Shown one piece after another: positions 43,666 through 52,404 of a DNA stretch of 64,000 bases. Source of the stretch: a bacterium (GTDB taxonomy: Bacteria; BMS3Abin14). Position 1 is the first letter of the stretch; every line of letters begins with the position of its first letter. Below the pieces are notes generated by a model, which worked only from the letters and a program-made list of their open reading frames with translations, did no database searches and was not told the origin of the DNA. A program made the position numbers and the translations under genes. Location: assembly GCA_029210965.1 (NCBI GenBank), contig JARGFZ010000001.1, forward strand, positions 62,001-126,000, in the 5' to 3' direction.

Positions 43666-45300
43666 TCACCTCACCCTTATCCGCGGCGAGAGCGTAAAGC
43701 TCGACGAGGGGTTGAATGCCCCCTTGGGGTTGATCCTGAAGCCCGTGACAGCGCTGTCGTACCCATCCGGGACACCTGAGGGGTTATAGGTGTAGGCGGG
43801 TGACGGGCCGCTATCGCTGGTAAAGGAGATGTCGTCCCCTGGACTACTGAGAATGCCAAAGCTGTAGGTGAGGCCGCTCCCCGCCCCGGACCAGATCACG
43901 GGTGAGGCAGACCCGTTCCCCACGTACATCTCGGTTCCTGACGGGACCGTGTCGGTGATCACCACCGAATCGGTTATCGTCCACCCGTTTCCCACGTTGG
44001 AAACCTGGATGGAGTAGGTCACCGAGGCCCCCGGGATCGCCTTGGAGTTAGAGCTGTTAAAGGCCCTAACGTCGGCAACGCCGGATATGGACTTGATGGT
44101 CAAAAGGTCGGGCACCAGAACCTCTACGGTGTCCACAACCAGATCGGATATTGTAAAGGATTGGGTGAGACTGAACTGGGAGGTGGCCGTGGTAGTTACT
44201 GTGGCCACTCCAAACGCTACAGGCCCGATGCCGTAGACAATAATGACATCCACAGACCCGCCCCTTGCCACCGCCACGGTTCCGGCGATGACTGAATCCC
44301 CCGTGTCGAAGATGGCGTCCCCGTCGTCCAGGTAGAGGGTTACCGTAGGGGAATGGGGTCCCGCAATGGTGTAGGCAAAAGCGAAGGCATCGTCCCCGTT
44401 GCCCAGGTTCACCAGGTGGTGTACACCGAATACGGTACTGGACTGGGCCCCCTGGAGGGAGTAGGCACCCGAAAAGTCAAGATTCGCATACTGGGTGGTA
44501 CCCCCGCCGCCGCCGCAGCCCCCCAGGTTGTCGTCTATCTGAGCCCCCAGACCGCTGGCGTTCTTGTTGGCGTTGGTGCTCGATACGTGGATGATGTGGC
44601 CAGTTGGTCCGCTCAGCCCCAACCTTGCCCACTCGAACCTGTATTCCATAGCCAGGCCGTTGGCTGACCCGTAGGTACCGGATGAGGTACTTATTGCGCT
44701 GGAGATGTTCTTGAGATTCCCAGGCAGGGCGTAACCATCACCCCATCCTGCAGAATCGACGGTAGAGTCCCCGTTGGTAGCATCCACAGGGTTGTAATCG
44801 GCAATATAGATGTTCAGATTCCGGTTGTTTCCCTGCCACTCGGTCACGATGACAGGCTCCCCGTCCTCCTGATAACCATCATTATCCACATCAGCATAAA
44901 AGAGGAAGGTCTGGGTGTTGCTGACGCTGCCTGTCCGCTCGGTGTAGAAATAGAGGTAGTTGTTGTCAAAGGTGTAAGCAAACTGGATGATGTCCCTACC
45001 CGTCGACTGGACCGGAGCATCAAGGTCGGTCAGACCACCCGAAGGACCATCGCAGACGTTGTTGTCTTCGTCGTTGAGGATGGTTCCAGCCTGGGAGGTC
45101 GTCCCCCAGTCCGCCACGCTGCCGTCCATCGTCAGCGGAGCTGCGGTGGAGTACGTGAGGGGTATCCCGTCGCCGCCGCCGCAGACGCACACCGCCCACG
45201 ATACCGACGGCAGCAGGAGGAGAGAGCTGAAAAGGGCCGCCAGGATCAAGCAGCTATTTACACGAAACCTGGATGATCTGGCCCAAGAACTGTTCCTCAC
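43666..45300 (-). CDS. Secreted beta-rich protein with C-terminal DUF11 domain
   Basis: 544 aa from GTG 45300, which has GGGAGG four bases upstream; ATG 45315 lies five codons earlier without a site. Signal peptide ends near VSWAVCVCGGGDG. The N-terminal half (about 45-300) has LTMDGSVADWGT and YLYFYTERTGSV, similar to carbohydrate-binding or DOMON-type domains, and a calcium-loop-like DVDNDGYQEDGEP. The C-terminal half carries DUF11 sequence (KAIPGASVTYSIQVSNVGNG, ITDTVPSGTEMYVGN). First gene of the five-gene secreted cluster; the next gene starts before its stop is passed. Confidence 0.75.
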   Translation of the reverse strand: MRNSSWARSSRFRVNSCLILAALFSSLLLLPSVSWAVCVCGGGDGIPLTYSTAAPLTMDGSVADWGTTSQAGTILNDEDNNVCDGPSGGLTDLDAPVQSTGRDIIQFAYTFDNNYLYFYTERTGSVSNTQTFLFYADVDNDGYQEDGEPVIVTEWQGNNRNLNIYIADYNPVDATNGDSTVDSAGWGDGYALPGNLKNISSAISTSSGTYGSANGLAMEYRFEWARLGLSGPTGHIIHVSSTNANKNASGLGAQIDDNLGGCGGGGGTTQYANLDFSGAYSLQGAQSSTVFGVHHLVNLGNGDDAFAFAYTIAGPHSPTVTLYLDDGDAIFDTGDSVIAGTVAVARGGSVDVIIVYGIGPVAFGVATVTTTATSQFSLTQSFTISDLVVDTVEVLVPDLLTIKSISGVADVRAFNSSNSKAIPGASVTYSIQVSNVGNGWTITDSVVITDTVPSGTEMYVGNGSASPVIWSGAGSGLTYSFGILSSPGDDISFTSDSGPSPAYTYNPSGVPDGYDSAVTGFRINPKGAFNPSSSFTLSPRIRVR

Positions 45301-45315
45301 CGTTTCCTCCCGCAT

Positions 45316-45656
45316 TGGATGGATCTGTCTATGAATCCACCTAACAAACCAACCCCGCCCGATGGCCCCTTTTCACAGAGAACAGAGCATCGATGAAAGC
45401 ACCTTTAAACGGTTGGAATAACAGCAAATACCGTTCCAACATCCTTCTGACCAACCCATATCGCAACTATTCGAAATCAATATGTTTTTTACATATCAGA
45501 TACACTGCTGGTTAAACTCTTGTTACAAATCTGAAATTATTTCACACTATGTGCAAATATTTACATAAATAACATTTACAACATAACTGACACTGTATGG
45601 ATACACCCACCCCTTTCACTGTCGCTGATAATATTTGCATACCGACAGGATCCAGA
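45316..45656. other. AT-rich gap upstream of the DUF11 cluster
   Basis: 341 bases between the HD-GYP gene end and the first DUF11 gene. The part 45475-45600 is strongly AT-rich (GTTACAAATC, AATATTTACATAAATAAC) and should hold the promoter and any operator of the DUF11 cluster. I cannot pick a single clear -35/-10 pair. No gene is seen. Confidence 0.5.
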
Positions 45657-47855
45657 TCAGTGGTGCATTTCGCCTTCGAGTTCCTCAGCCTCTATGATCT
45701 TCAGGAGGCTGCCAACGACCGCCGAATCGAACTGTGATCCAGCAGATCTTTTCAATTCCGCCGTGGCTTCATCTACACTCAAAGCCGAACGGTAGGGTCG
45801 CGAGTGGATCATTGCGTCAAAGGCGTCAGCAACTGAGATGATGCGTGTCTCCAGGGATATTTCGTGGGCTCGAAGCCCGAAGGGATAGCCTGTACCGTCG
45901 CAGCGTTCATGGTGGGTCTGGATACACACCTTCACCGGCTCCAGATAATCTATAGGGTCAAGGATCCTCTGGCCAATGAGTGGATGTTCCTTTATGCGTG
46001 CCCACTCGTCATCATCCAGTTTGTCCGGCTTGTCAGTGATAGTGCTGGAAATAACGATCTTGCCTATGTCGTGCAGGACTCCGGCATAACGGATGGTGTC
46101 CTTTTGATTCTCGGAGAGACCAAGATAATCGGCCATCTTGAGACTGTAGTTCGTGACGTTATCGGAGTGGTCCTTGGTCCAGGTATCCTTGGCCTCCACC
46201 GCGTTCACAAGAGCCTTTATTGTCTTGAAATAACTCTCCCGGATCGCTGTATAAAGCCGCGCGTTCTCAATGGCAATGGCGGCGTGATTGCCAAGGATGG
46301 TCAAAAGGAACAGATCCCTTTCATCAAAGGAACCTCCTCCTTTCCGGTTGGTGGCGTTAAGGACACCGGATACTATCCCCTTGATCTTGAGGGGCACACA
46401 CAAAAGGGAATCGGTGTGGTAAATCGTCTTCTTGTCTGGAGCATCTTTTTTAATGCTACCCACATCCTTGACCAGGATCGGTTTGCCCTCCTCCAGCACC
46501 CAACCCGATATCCCCTCCCCCGGCCTTACCTTTGTAGCGTTTATGATCTCGCTACTCAGGCCCCCGGCATGTTTGATGATAAGACAGCCATCGCTGTCCT
46601 TGAGCATAATCGACACTGTTTCCGCCTGCAGAAGAGATGACGTCTCAACGATGATCCTTCTGATGAGCTTCTCGTCCTCAAGCTCTGAACCGATGACCTG
46701 GCTCACCTCATGGATAACGCTGAACTGCTTCACCATATCCTCGAGGGAACTGTTTTTGTCCGCGATCTCCTTGGCCATTTCACGGATCTTCCGGTTCGAC
46801 TCCTCCTTTTCCTGAAGCCGCATTTTGAGCTGCAGGTTCTTCTCCTTCAAACTATCTGTGGCCACCTGAACCTGGGCTGACAGTTTCTCCTGAAAACTGT
46901 CCTCCCGCTCGAAAGACCTCATTCCAGCGAGGGCAAGAGCTGTCTGACGTCCAACCGAAGCGATAACATCTTTGTCCCTTTCGCTGAAGCTGGCGCCATC
47001 CAGGCGGTTGGCAGCCACGAGAGCTCCCAGTTTTCGATTTCCTACTGCAAGAGGGGCCATGATCATACAATTAAGCTGCCCTCCATCGTACCCCTGTTCG
47101 TATCCGGGAAGGAGCTTGGACACTGCCTCACTGCTGTCAAGCCTGGCTGGCTTTCCACTTTCCAGGCATTCCTGGGCTGCCGCTCTGAGGATAGCATCCC
47201 TGCTGCGACTGCCGGGCTGCCACAGCTCCATCTGAGGCCGCCCTTCTGTAAAACCAAGGTCCCTGGCATCCACCAGGCTACTGCTTTCATCATCGTAAAT
47301 GTAAAGGCTGCACATCTCGCAATCCAGAGCTCTGCGCACGACCTTCAGGGTAAGGTTCAGGATCCTGCGCATATCGAAAACAGTGGACATGGCTTCGCCC
47401 AGGCGCTCCAGTATCCCTACAGCACTGTTTCGCTGGTCAAGAGCGGTCCGCAGGCGATCGTTCTCCTTTTCAAGGCGGTGCATTTCAGCCGCTTTCCCGA
47501 TATTGTGAGTGATCACGTCAGGATCGTCCTCGAGAAAGAACATGGAGTGCGCGCCGTGCTTTATAAAGTTGGAAAGAAGTGAGATGTTTTCCTTTGGACC
47601 GAAAACAATGACGGGAGGAGGCAGAGCCATCTGCCTGACTGCATCGAAAGATTTTTTGTTGTCGAGAGACGGTATGGAAAGATCGAGAAGAACGACGTCC
47701 GGTTCAGCACCCTTGAGTATAATTTCCAGCTCATTGACGCAGTCGGCCATATCCAGTTCAAAGATACGTTCCGGCAAGATCTTGCGAAGTGCCTCATCCT
47801 GAGCACCTGGACTCCGGCGGACTAACAACCTGAGTGTCGGTTTCAATTGACTCAC
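45657..47855 (-). CDS. Receiver-GAF-GAF-HD-GYP phosphodiesterase
   Basis: 732 aa from GTG 47855, with GGAG five bases upstream; the longer frame to 47963 would overlap the MerR gene by 77 bases. Order: a receiver-like domain with DVVLLDLSIPSLDN (Asp present, later part divergent); GAF domain (about 165-315); coiled coil (SAQVQVATDSLKEKNLQLK); second GAF (about 375-520); HD-GYP at the C-terminus with LHDIGK and HHERCDGTGYPFGL. HD-GYP domains hydrolyse cyclic di-GMP. It is transcribed after the MerR-like gene, which likely controls it. Confidence 0.9.
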   Translation of the reverse strand: MSQLKPTLRLLVRRSPGAQDEALRKILPERIFELDMADCVNELEIILKGAEPDVVLLDLSIPSLDNKKSFDAVRQMALPPPVIVFGPKENISLLSNFIKHGAHSMFFLEDDPDVITHNIGKAAEMHRLEKENDRLRTALDQRNSAVGILERLGEAMSTVFDMRRILNLTLKVVRRALDCEMCSLYIYDDESSSLVDARDLGFTEGRPQMELWQPGSRSRDAILRAAAQECLESGKPARLDSSEAVSKLLPGYEQGYDGGQLNCMIMAPLAVGNRKLGALVAANRLDGASFSERDKDVIASVGRQTALALAGMRSFEREDSFQEKLSAQVQVATDSLKEKNLQLKMRLQEKEESNRKIREMAKEIADKNSSLEDMVKQFSVIHEVSQVIGSELEDEKLIRRIIVETSSLLQAETVSIMLKDSDGCLIIKHAGGLSSEIINATKVRPGEGISGWVLEEGKPILVKDVGSIKKDAPDKKTIYHTDSLLCVPLKIKGIVSGVLNATNRKGGGSFDERDLFLLTILGNHAAIAIENARLYTAIRESYFKTIKALVNAVEAKDTWTKDHSDNVTNYSLKMADYLGLSENQKDTIRYAGVLHDIGKIVISSTITDKPDKLDDDEWARIKEHPLIGQRILDPIDYLEPVKVCIQTHHERCDGTGYPFGLRAHEISLETRIISVADAFDAMIHSRPYRSALSVDEATAELKRSAGSQFDSAVVGSLLKIIEAEELEGEMHH

Positions 47856-47886
47856 ACTGGCTCCATGGACTGGTAAAAGAGCAGGA

Positions 47887-48156
47887 TCAATTCTCGAACT
47901 TGAGTTCGAGGAACTGTCCCCGCTCTTTTTCCTCTTCAAGGATACGTTCTCTGATCTCCGCAATGGTGAGTCTCTCGGACTTAAGCTCCGAGATCCTGGC
48001 GAACCTTGACCGGATCAAATCGGAGTCGTAAAGACCGTAGCCCCCCCGGGTCCGCCCCTCCAGTGGGAACAGTTCCTGGGTGGTGTAGAAGTTCACCTTG
48101 GACGGGGAGATTCCCAGCATGCGACAGATATCCTTACGCTTGACCAGCTTCAACAT
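47887..48156 (-). CDS. Short MerR-family DNA-binding protein
   Basis: 89 aa. The winged helix-turn-helix is KRKDICRMLGISPSKVNFYT followed by GRTRGGYGLYDSDLIRSRF; there is no effector domain, only a short helix (LTIAEIRERILEEEKERG). Such short MerR proteins act as repressors or as partners of other proteins. It precedes the HD-GYP gene by 31 bases and has its own promoter with an inverted repeat, so it probably regulates itself and the HD-GYP gene. Confidence 0.8.
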   Translation of the reverse strand: MLKLVKRKDICRMLGISPSKVNFYTTQELFPLEGRTRGGYGLYDSDLIRSRFARISELKSERLTIAEIRERILEEEKERGQFLELKFEN

Positions 48157-48179
48157 GACCGCACCTCACCCAAAAGTGT

Positions 48180-48234
48180 TAAGTGTTACTCTCCGCTTAC
48201 ACTTAAAAATAGGCAATTTCTCGTTGTAAGTCAA
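48180..48234 (-). promoter_or_regulatory. Promoter and inverted-repeat operator of the MerR-HD-GYP unit
   Basis: TTGACT (complement of 48229-48234), 17-base spacer, TATTTT (complement of 48206-48211). Directly downstream is TAAGTGT, 12 bases, ACACTTA (48180-48205), positioned to block transcription at the start site. This fits autorepression by the MerR-like protein; the spacer itself is of standard length. Confidence 0.6.
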
Positions 48235-48252
48235 GGGTTTTTAGAAATTTAT

Positions 48253-48870
48253 TTAAAGTGCCTTGGGAACAGACAGGTGCCTACTGCCCGGTTTTTCAAG
48301 AGGTTTGCCTTCACGGCACATAGGACAGTCGGAAGGATCATAGGCTGGTGCGTGGACAGGAATGAGAGAAAGGTGGGGGAAATTGGTGGGATTTACCGGT
48401 TTATCAGTATAGCGATGGACGAGAGAGGCGGTGCCCACAACTGCTCCACCGCACTGTAAGGCAAGTTCCACGGTTTCCCTGATGGAACCGCCGGTGGTAA
48501 CCACATCCTCTACAGCGAGAAGGCGTTCCCCCTCCCCTATTTTGAAGCCCCTGCGGAGTTCCATCCGGCCATCGACCCTTTCACTGAATATGGCTCTCGC
48601 TCCCAGGCCGGCGGCTACCTCCTGCCCGATGACGATGCCGCCGATGGCTGGTGAAATAACGGTATCGATATTCCCCTGCCCCGCTCCGACAAAGGTCTCC
48701 CGGGCAAGGTCAGCAAGCTCGATACCGATTCGGCGTGCTATATCCGGATACTGAAGAACAAGGGCGCACTGCAGGTAGATGGAACTGTGTCGACCGGAGG
48801 TCAGGCCGAAGTGCCCCTTTAAAAGTCCTCCGCAGTCGCCGAAAACATTGATCAGGTCACTGCTTGCCAT
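48253..48870 (-). CDS. pyrE: Orotate phosphoribosyltransferase
   Basis: 205 aa. It adds phosphoribosyl to orotate, giving OMP. The PRPP loop is LLAVEDVVTTGGSI; LKGHFGLTSGRHSSIYLQC and IVIGQEVAAGLGARAIFSER are the other family signatures. The C-terminal tail has DCPMCREG, a CXXC often seen in this PyrE subgroup. Its start overlaps the CheY-like gene by 14 bases, so the two are cotranscribed, 3' to the rest of the pyr genes. Confidence 0.93.
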   Translation of the reverse strand: MASSDLINVFGDCGGLLKGHFGLTSGRHSSIYLQCALVLQYPDIARRIGIELADLARETFVGAGQGNIDTVISPAIGGIVIGQEVAAGLGARAIFSERVDGRMELRRGFKIGEGERLLAVEDVVTTGGSIRETVELALQCGGAVVGTASLVHRYTDKPVNPTNFPHLSLIPVHAPAYDPSDCPMCREGKPLEKPGSRHLSVPKAL

Positions 48871-49243
48871 CGCGGTTCTCTATAAGCTCCTTGATCTTGC
48901 TCTGCAGAACTTCGTTCTCATAGGGTTTGGTGAAGTAGGCGTCGGCCCCCATTGCCATACCTTTTTTGGCATCCTCATCGGAGTAGTATACGGCCGAGAT
49001 CATAACGACGATGATATCCTGCAGGGTCGGTTCCTCCTTGATCTGCCGGCAGAGCTCGAAACCGTTCATGCCGGGTATATTGACATCGAGAAGGACGACA
49101 TCGGGGATCTCCTCGTGGAGCTTCTTCAGGGCATCCATCCCCTCCTGGGCAGTAATGATCTCATAACCCTCCATTTCAAAGATCTGTTTCTGCATAGTGA
49201 GGATCACGATGTTGTCTTCCACTATGAGTATTCTCTTGGGCAT
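48857..49243 (-). CDS. CheY-like single-domain response regulator
   Basis: 128 aa, one receiver domain and no output domain. IVEDN at 7-11 forms the acidic pocket, Asp53 (LLDVNIPGMNG) is the phosphorylation site, SAVYY follows the Ser/Thr position and Lys106 lies in YFTKPYENE. No cognate kinase is nearby. It sits between pyrF and pyrE with a promoter of its own and an AGGAGGT site, so it may be expressed independently of the pyr genes. It overlaps pyrE by 14 bases. Confidence 0.93.
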   Translation of the reverse strand: MPKRILIVEDNIVILTMQKQIFEMEGYEIITAQEGMDALKKLHEEIPDVVLLDVNIPGMNGFELCRQIKEEPTLQDIIVVMISAVYYSDEDAKKGMAMGADAYFTKPYENEVLQSKIKELIENRDGKQ

Positions 49244-49272
49244 CGGTACAACCTCCTATGAATAATCTTGCT

Positions 49273-49302
49273 ATTATACTTTGAATCGCAGGGATCAATC
49301 AA
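49273..49302 (-). promoter_or_regulatory. Sigma-70 promoter for the CheY-like gene and pyrE
   Basis: TTGATT (complement of 49297-49302), 18-base spacer, TATAAT (complement of 49273-49278); the -10 is consensus. It lies 30 bases before the CheY-like start and overlaps the pyrF stop. Confidence 0.6.
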
Positions 49303-50003
49303 TCCCTTTCCCTGTGCGCATCCCCCAGTTTCATCTCTTCCAGAATCAGCCTTACAGCCTCCTTCCGATCCGAGGCCATCACTATGGGCCTGCCAATAAC
49401 AAGATAGTCAGCCCCATCAGCCACCGCACTTTCCGGCGTGGCCACCCTGGCCTGGTCATCGATGGACGCACCGGCCGGTCTTATACCTGGGGTTACCAGG
49501 ACGCATCCGTCGTCCAGAACACTGCGCAGTGACCTGACCTCCAGGGCAGAGCACACGATACCGTCGGCACCTGCCAATCTTGCCATGGCGGCCAGGTTAA
49601 CGACCTGATCCCTGACTTCGCCATCCCACCCTATCTGGCTAATAACCTGTTTGTCGAGGCTGGTGAGAATGGTAACTGCGAGAATTTTTACGTCTCCCGC
49701 AGCCTCCTTGGCTGCCCGGATCATTTCTGCCCCACCGGAAGCGTGAACCGTGAGCCAGGACACACCCATCTCCGCTGCCCCTTTTACTGCCTTGGCAACG
49801 GTGTTGGGAATATCGTGGTACTTCAGATCCAGGAAAACGCAGCCGCCGGATCCAGTTATGCGGTGGACAAGTTCCGGGCCGTACCGGGTGAAAAGCTGTG
49901 ATCCTACTTTCAGAGCAGCCACAAGAGGGCCGATCTCAGCGGCAAGCTGGACAGCCTCTTCACCCTCGTCCATGTCAAGTGCCACCATGAGACCGCTGCT
50001 CAA
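49299..50003 (-). CDS. pyrF: Orotidine 5'-phosphate decarboxylase
   Basis: About 234 aa from TTG 50003, which has GGGAGAG five bases upstream; ATG 49988 and a frame open to 50063 are alternatives. It decarboxylates OMP to UMP, the last pathway step. LMVALDMDE, AALKVGSQLFTRYG and FLDLKYHDIPNTVAKAV carry the catalytic Lys/Asp set, and CVLVTPGIRPAG with DYLVIGRPI are the phosphate-binding segments. The long palindromic element begins a few bases upstream of the open frame. Confidence 0.93.
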   Translation of the reverse strand: MSSGLMVALDMDEGEEAVQLAAEIGPLVAALKVGSQLFTRYGPELVHRITGSGGCVFLDLKYHDIPNTVAKAVKGAAEMGVSWLTVHASGGAEMIRAAKEAAGDVKILAVTILTSLDKQVISQIGWDGEVRDQVVNLAAMARLAGADGIVCSALEVRSLRSVLDDGCVLVTPGIRPAGASIDDQARVATPESAVADGADYLVIGRPIVMASDRKEAVRLILEEMKLGDAHRERD

Positions 50004-50067
50004 AAACTCTCTCCCTGTAGGTATATGCTTTTGATTAACAGCATTACAACCTAAAATCAACACTCCA

Positions 50068-50315
50068 CTAGCCCGGACTATTCACGAGGTTCTTTTCCGT
50101 TCTGGCGGCGTTGCTCTGTCGTTCCCTTGTGCGACATACTCCAGTATGCCTCCGCGCTCACTGAACAGTCGCCTTGCCGGAACGAAAAACTCCTCTCGTG
50201 ACTATGTCCGGACAACCCCGCATAATTCATGATGTTTATCGTGCCATTCCCATTTATCCATATTTGCCACACAGTTAGCTCATATCTCATCACCATCATG
50301 AATAATGCGGGCTAG
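50068..50315. repeat. Long palindromic element between pyrF and pyrD
   Basis: The core (50073-50210) is an imperfect palindrome of about 130 bases centred on CATACT-CC-AGTATG (50135-50148); arm segments such as CACGAGG (50083) and its partner ending at 50200 are symmetric. A second inverted repeat follows: CCCGCATAATTCATGATG (50217-50234) and CATCATGAATAATGCGGG (50294-50311), 17 of 18 matching, and the outer ends CTAGCCCG/CGGGCTAG match too. No ORF. It splits the pyr cluster. Confidence 0.8.
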
Positions 50316-50349
50316 GAGCCTTTCAGAGTTTTTAAAAAGATTCACGGAA

Positions 50350-51303
50350 TCAATTACGGCAAAGGCAAAGGGATCCAACAAGTTCCCTGGCCGATATCTG
50401 CTCTTTCTGGAGATATTCACTTAAGGATTCGAGGACTCGCAGGGGAGCCAGAGGGTCGGTAAAGGTAGCGGTGCCTACCTGCACTGCCGAAGCCCCTGCT
50501 ATAAGAAACTGCAGAGCGTGTTCACCCTCCATGATCCCGCCCAGACCCACCACCGGGATCTTGACGGACCTGAATACCTCGTGAACCATCCTCAGCGCAA
50601 CGGGCCGGATAGCTGGTCCTGAAAGCCCTCCCATCACACCGCCCAGAACAGGGCGCCTTGTTCTGACATCAATCTCCATACCGGTGATGGTATTGATGAG
50701 GGACACTGAGTCGGCCCCGGCCTCCTCCACCGCCCGGGCAATGCCGGCAATGTCGCCGCAGTTTGGGGATAGCTTCACCATAAGGTGCTTGTCGGTCACA
50801 TCCCTGAGTACCTTTACCAGGCCGGCAGCCAACGGCTTCTTCATCCCGAACTGAACACCGCCCTCCTTGACGTTGGGACAGGAAATGTTGACTTCCAGGG
50901 CCAACACCCCATCCACCTTGTCGAGGCGCTCACAAACCCTGGCGTATTCCTCCACACTGCTGCCAAGAACGTTCACGACCACCCTGGCTCCGGTGGCTCT
51001 TAGAAAGGGCATCTTTTCTGAAATGAAGATCTCCATTCCAACATTCTGAAGCCCGATAGAATTGAGCATTCCCGAGGGAGTCTCCACCACCCTGGGGGGC
51101 GGATTACCCTGTCTGGGCTCGGCGGATATCCCCTTGACCACGACAGCTCCAAGGCGTGAGATGTCGAAGTACCCTGAGGCCTCCTCACCGTAGCCGAAGG
51201 TGCCCGAAGCGGTCATGACAGGGTTAGGCAAGTGCAGACCACGGCCGAGATCGACGCTGAGGTCCACCGGGTTTGAAGTTTGATGTTTGCTGTTTGATAT
51301 CAT
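50350..51303 (-). CDS. pyrD: Dihydroorotate dehydrogenase, catalytic subunit (class 1B)
   Basis: 317 aa from ATG 51303 (GGGAG nine bases upstream). It oxidises dihydroorotate to orotate with FMN, and needs PyrK, encoded next to it. ALEVNISCPNVKEGG holds the class 1 active-site Cys; NPVMTASGTFGYGEE, LNSIGLQN and IPVVGLGGIMEGEHAL are FMN-site segments. The first residues (SNSKHQTSNP) come from a 7-bp array, so the N-terminal extension is probably not part of the fold. NAD-linked activity is expected from the PyrK partner. Confidence 0.95.
   Translation of the reverse strand: MISNSKHQTSNPVDLSVDLGRGLHLPNPVMTASGTFGYGEEASGYFDISRLGAVVVKGISAEPRQGNPPPRVVETPSGMLNSIGLQNVGMEIFISEKMPFLRATGARVVVNVLGSSVEEYARVCERLDKVDGVLALEVNISCPNVKEGGVQFGMKKPLAAGLVKVLRDVTDKHLMVKLSPNCGDIAGIARAVEEAGADSVSLINTITGMEIDVRTRRPVLGGVMGGLSGPAIRPVALRMVHEVFRSVKIPVVGLGGIMEGEHALQFLIAGASAVQVGTATFTDPLAPLRVLESLSEYLQKEQISARELVGSLCLCRN
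51265..51302. repeat. 7-bp array inside the start of pyrD
   Basis: GGTTTGA, AGTTTGA, TGTTTGC, TGTTTGA. It lies in the coding region directly after the pyrD start codon. Confidence 0.75.
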
Positions 51304-51393
51304 AATCTTAGCTCCCAGCGATAAGCCATAATCGTAAGCGGTTCTGTTTGACTTTCTTCAAGCCTGTTTTCCATATTCTGAACTATCTGTCCT

Positions 51394-51520
51394 AACTTCA
51401 AACCCCAAACACCAAACTTCAAATTTTCCTTTCCCCGACACGCCGACACCCCGTTTCACCGATACAGGCATGCCTTTTTCCCGCTTCTCCGTTTCGCCGA
51501 GACCCCGTTTCGTTTCGAAG
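51394..51520. repeat. 7-bp then 8-bp arrays between pyrK and pyrD
   Basis: 51394-51428 has AACTTCA, AACCCCA, AACACCA, AACTTCA. 51433-51520 has CCCGACAC, GCCGACAC, CCCGTTTC, ACCGATAC and further CCGTTTCG-type words. Confidence 0.78.
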
Positions 51521-51542
51521 GAACAGGCAGCAAAGAGCCCCC

Positions 51543-52370
51543 CTACACTTCTCCAAAAGAATGTAGGGCTAGCTCGCTGCCATTAAAAACCGGCCCCTCG
51601 CGGCACACTCTCACATAGTCACCGGAGGCCAATTGGGCCGCGCACCCGGAACACACACCAAATCCGCATGCCATGCGGGCCTCCAGGGAATACTGGGCGG
51701 AAAGGCAACGGTGGGCCGCCAGATCCATAACCGCCTTCATCATGGGGTTGGGACCACACACGAAGAGATGACTTCCCTCGCCGTTATCTTTGGCCTCGAG
51801 AAGGCCGGTCACAAGTCCCCGGGTCCCACAACTCCCGTCCTCGGTGCACGTCGCCGTCTCCACACCGGGAAACAGGTCCCTTCCCAGGTCTACAAGACGG
51901 TCACTGCTCGCTTCCCCATAGATCAGGGACAACTCCCCGACTCGGCCCAGCGCTTGCATTTTTCTGGCCAGAGCTAAAAGTGGCGGCAGCCCAGCACCCC
52001 CGGCAACCAGAAGGCTGGAGGTTCCTTCAGGAGGTAGGATGAACCCTCTTCCGAGTGGACCGAGAAAGGTCGCTGACTGGCCGGACCTCCAACGCTCCAT
52101 AACGCGTGTTCCCCTGCCCACGACCCGGTACATGATCTCCACATCGGCTCCCTCTCCCTTTCTTTGGAACCCGGAGATACCGAAGGGCCTGGCCAGGAGA
52201 GGATCGGAATCCTCAGCAACCCTCAACATAATGAACTGGCCAGGGTAAGGATCATCCCCACGCCAGACAGAGGAGGAGAGGACCATCTGCCGCATGCCCG
52301 CTGCAACCGGTTCGTGGAGGGAGACAATCGCTTCCGTCAGGGCGCTCTGAACGCGTTCTTGATGGCACAT
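51543..52370 (-). CDS. pyrK: Dihydroorotate dehydrogenase electron-transfer subunit
   Basis: 275 aa from ATG 52370 (GGAGGT nine bases upstream). It passes electrons from PyrD to NAD. Flavin/NAD reductase fold: PLLARPFGISGF binds FAD, GTSSLLVAGGAGLPPLLALA binds NAD, and the [2Fe-2S] cysteines lie in MACGFGVCSGCAAQ and VRVCREGPVF. Full length for the family. It adjoins pyrD with a repeat-filled gap of about 240 bases. Confidence 0.92.
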   Translation of the reverse strand: MCHQERVQSALTEAIVSLHEPVAAGMRQMVLSSSVWRGDDPYPGQFIMLRVAEDSDPLLARPFGISGFQRKGEGADVEIMYRVVGRGTRVMERWRSGQSATFLGPLGRGFILPPEGTSSLLVAGGAGLPPLLALARKMQALGRVGELSLIYGEASSDRLVDLGRDLFPGVETATCTEDGSCGTRGLVTGLLEAKDNGEGSHLFVCGPNPMMKAVMDLAAHRCLSAQYSLEARMACGFGVCSGCAAQLASGDYVRVCREGPVFNGSELALHSFGEV

Positions 52371-52404
52371 GGTGTTTTTTACCTCCGGCGTATTTAATCT
52401 CAAA

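Noticed and set aside
47856-47963. Longer N-terminus of the HD-GYP protein
   Set aside because: It would overlap the MerR gene by 77 bases, and GTG 47855 has a GGAG site at correct distance.
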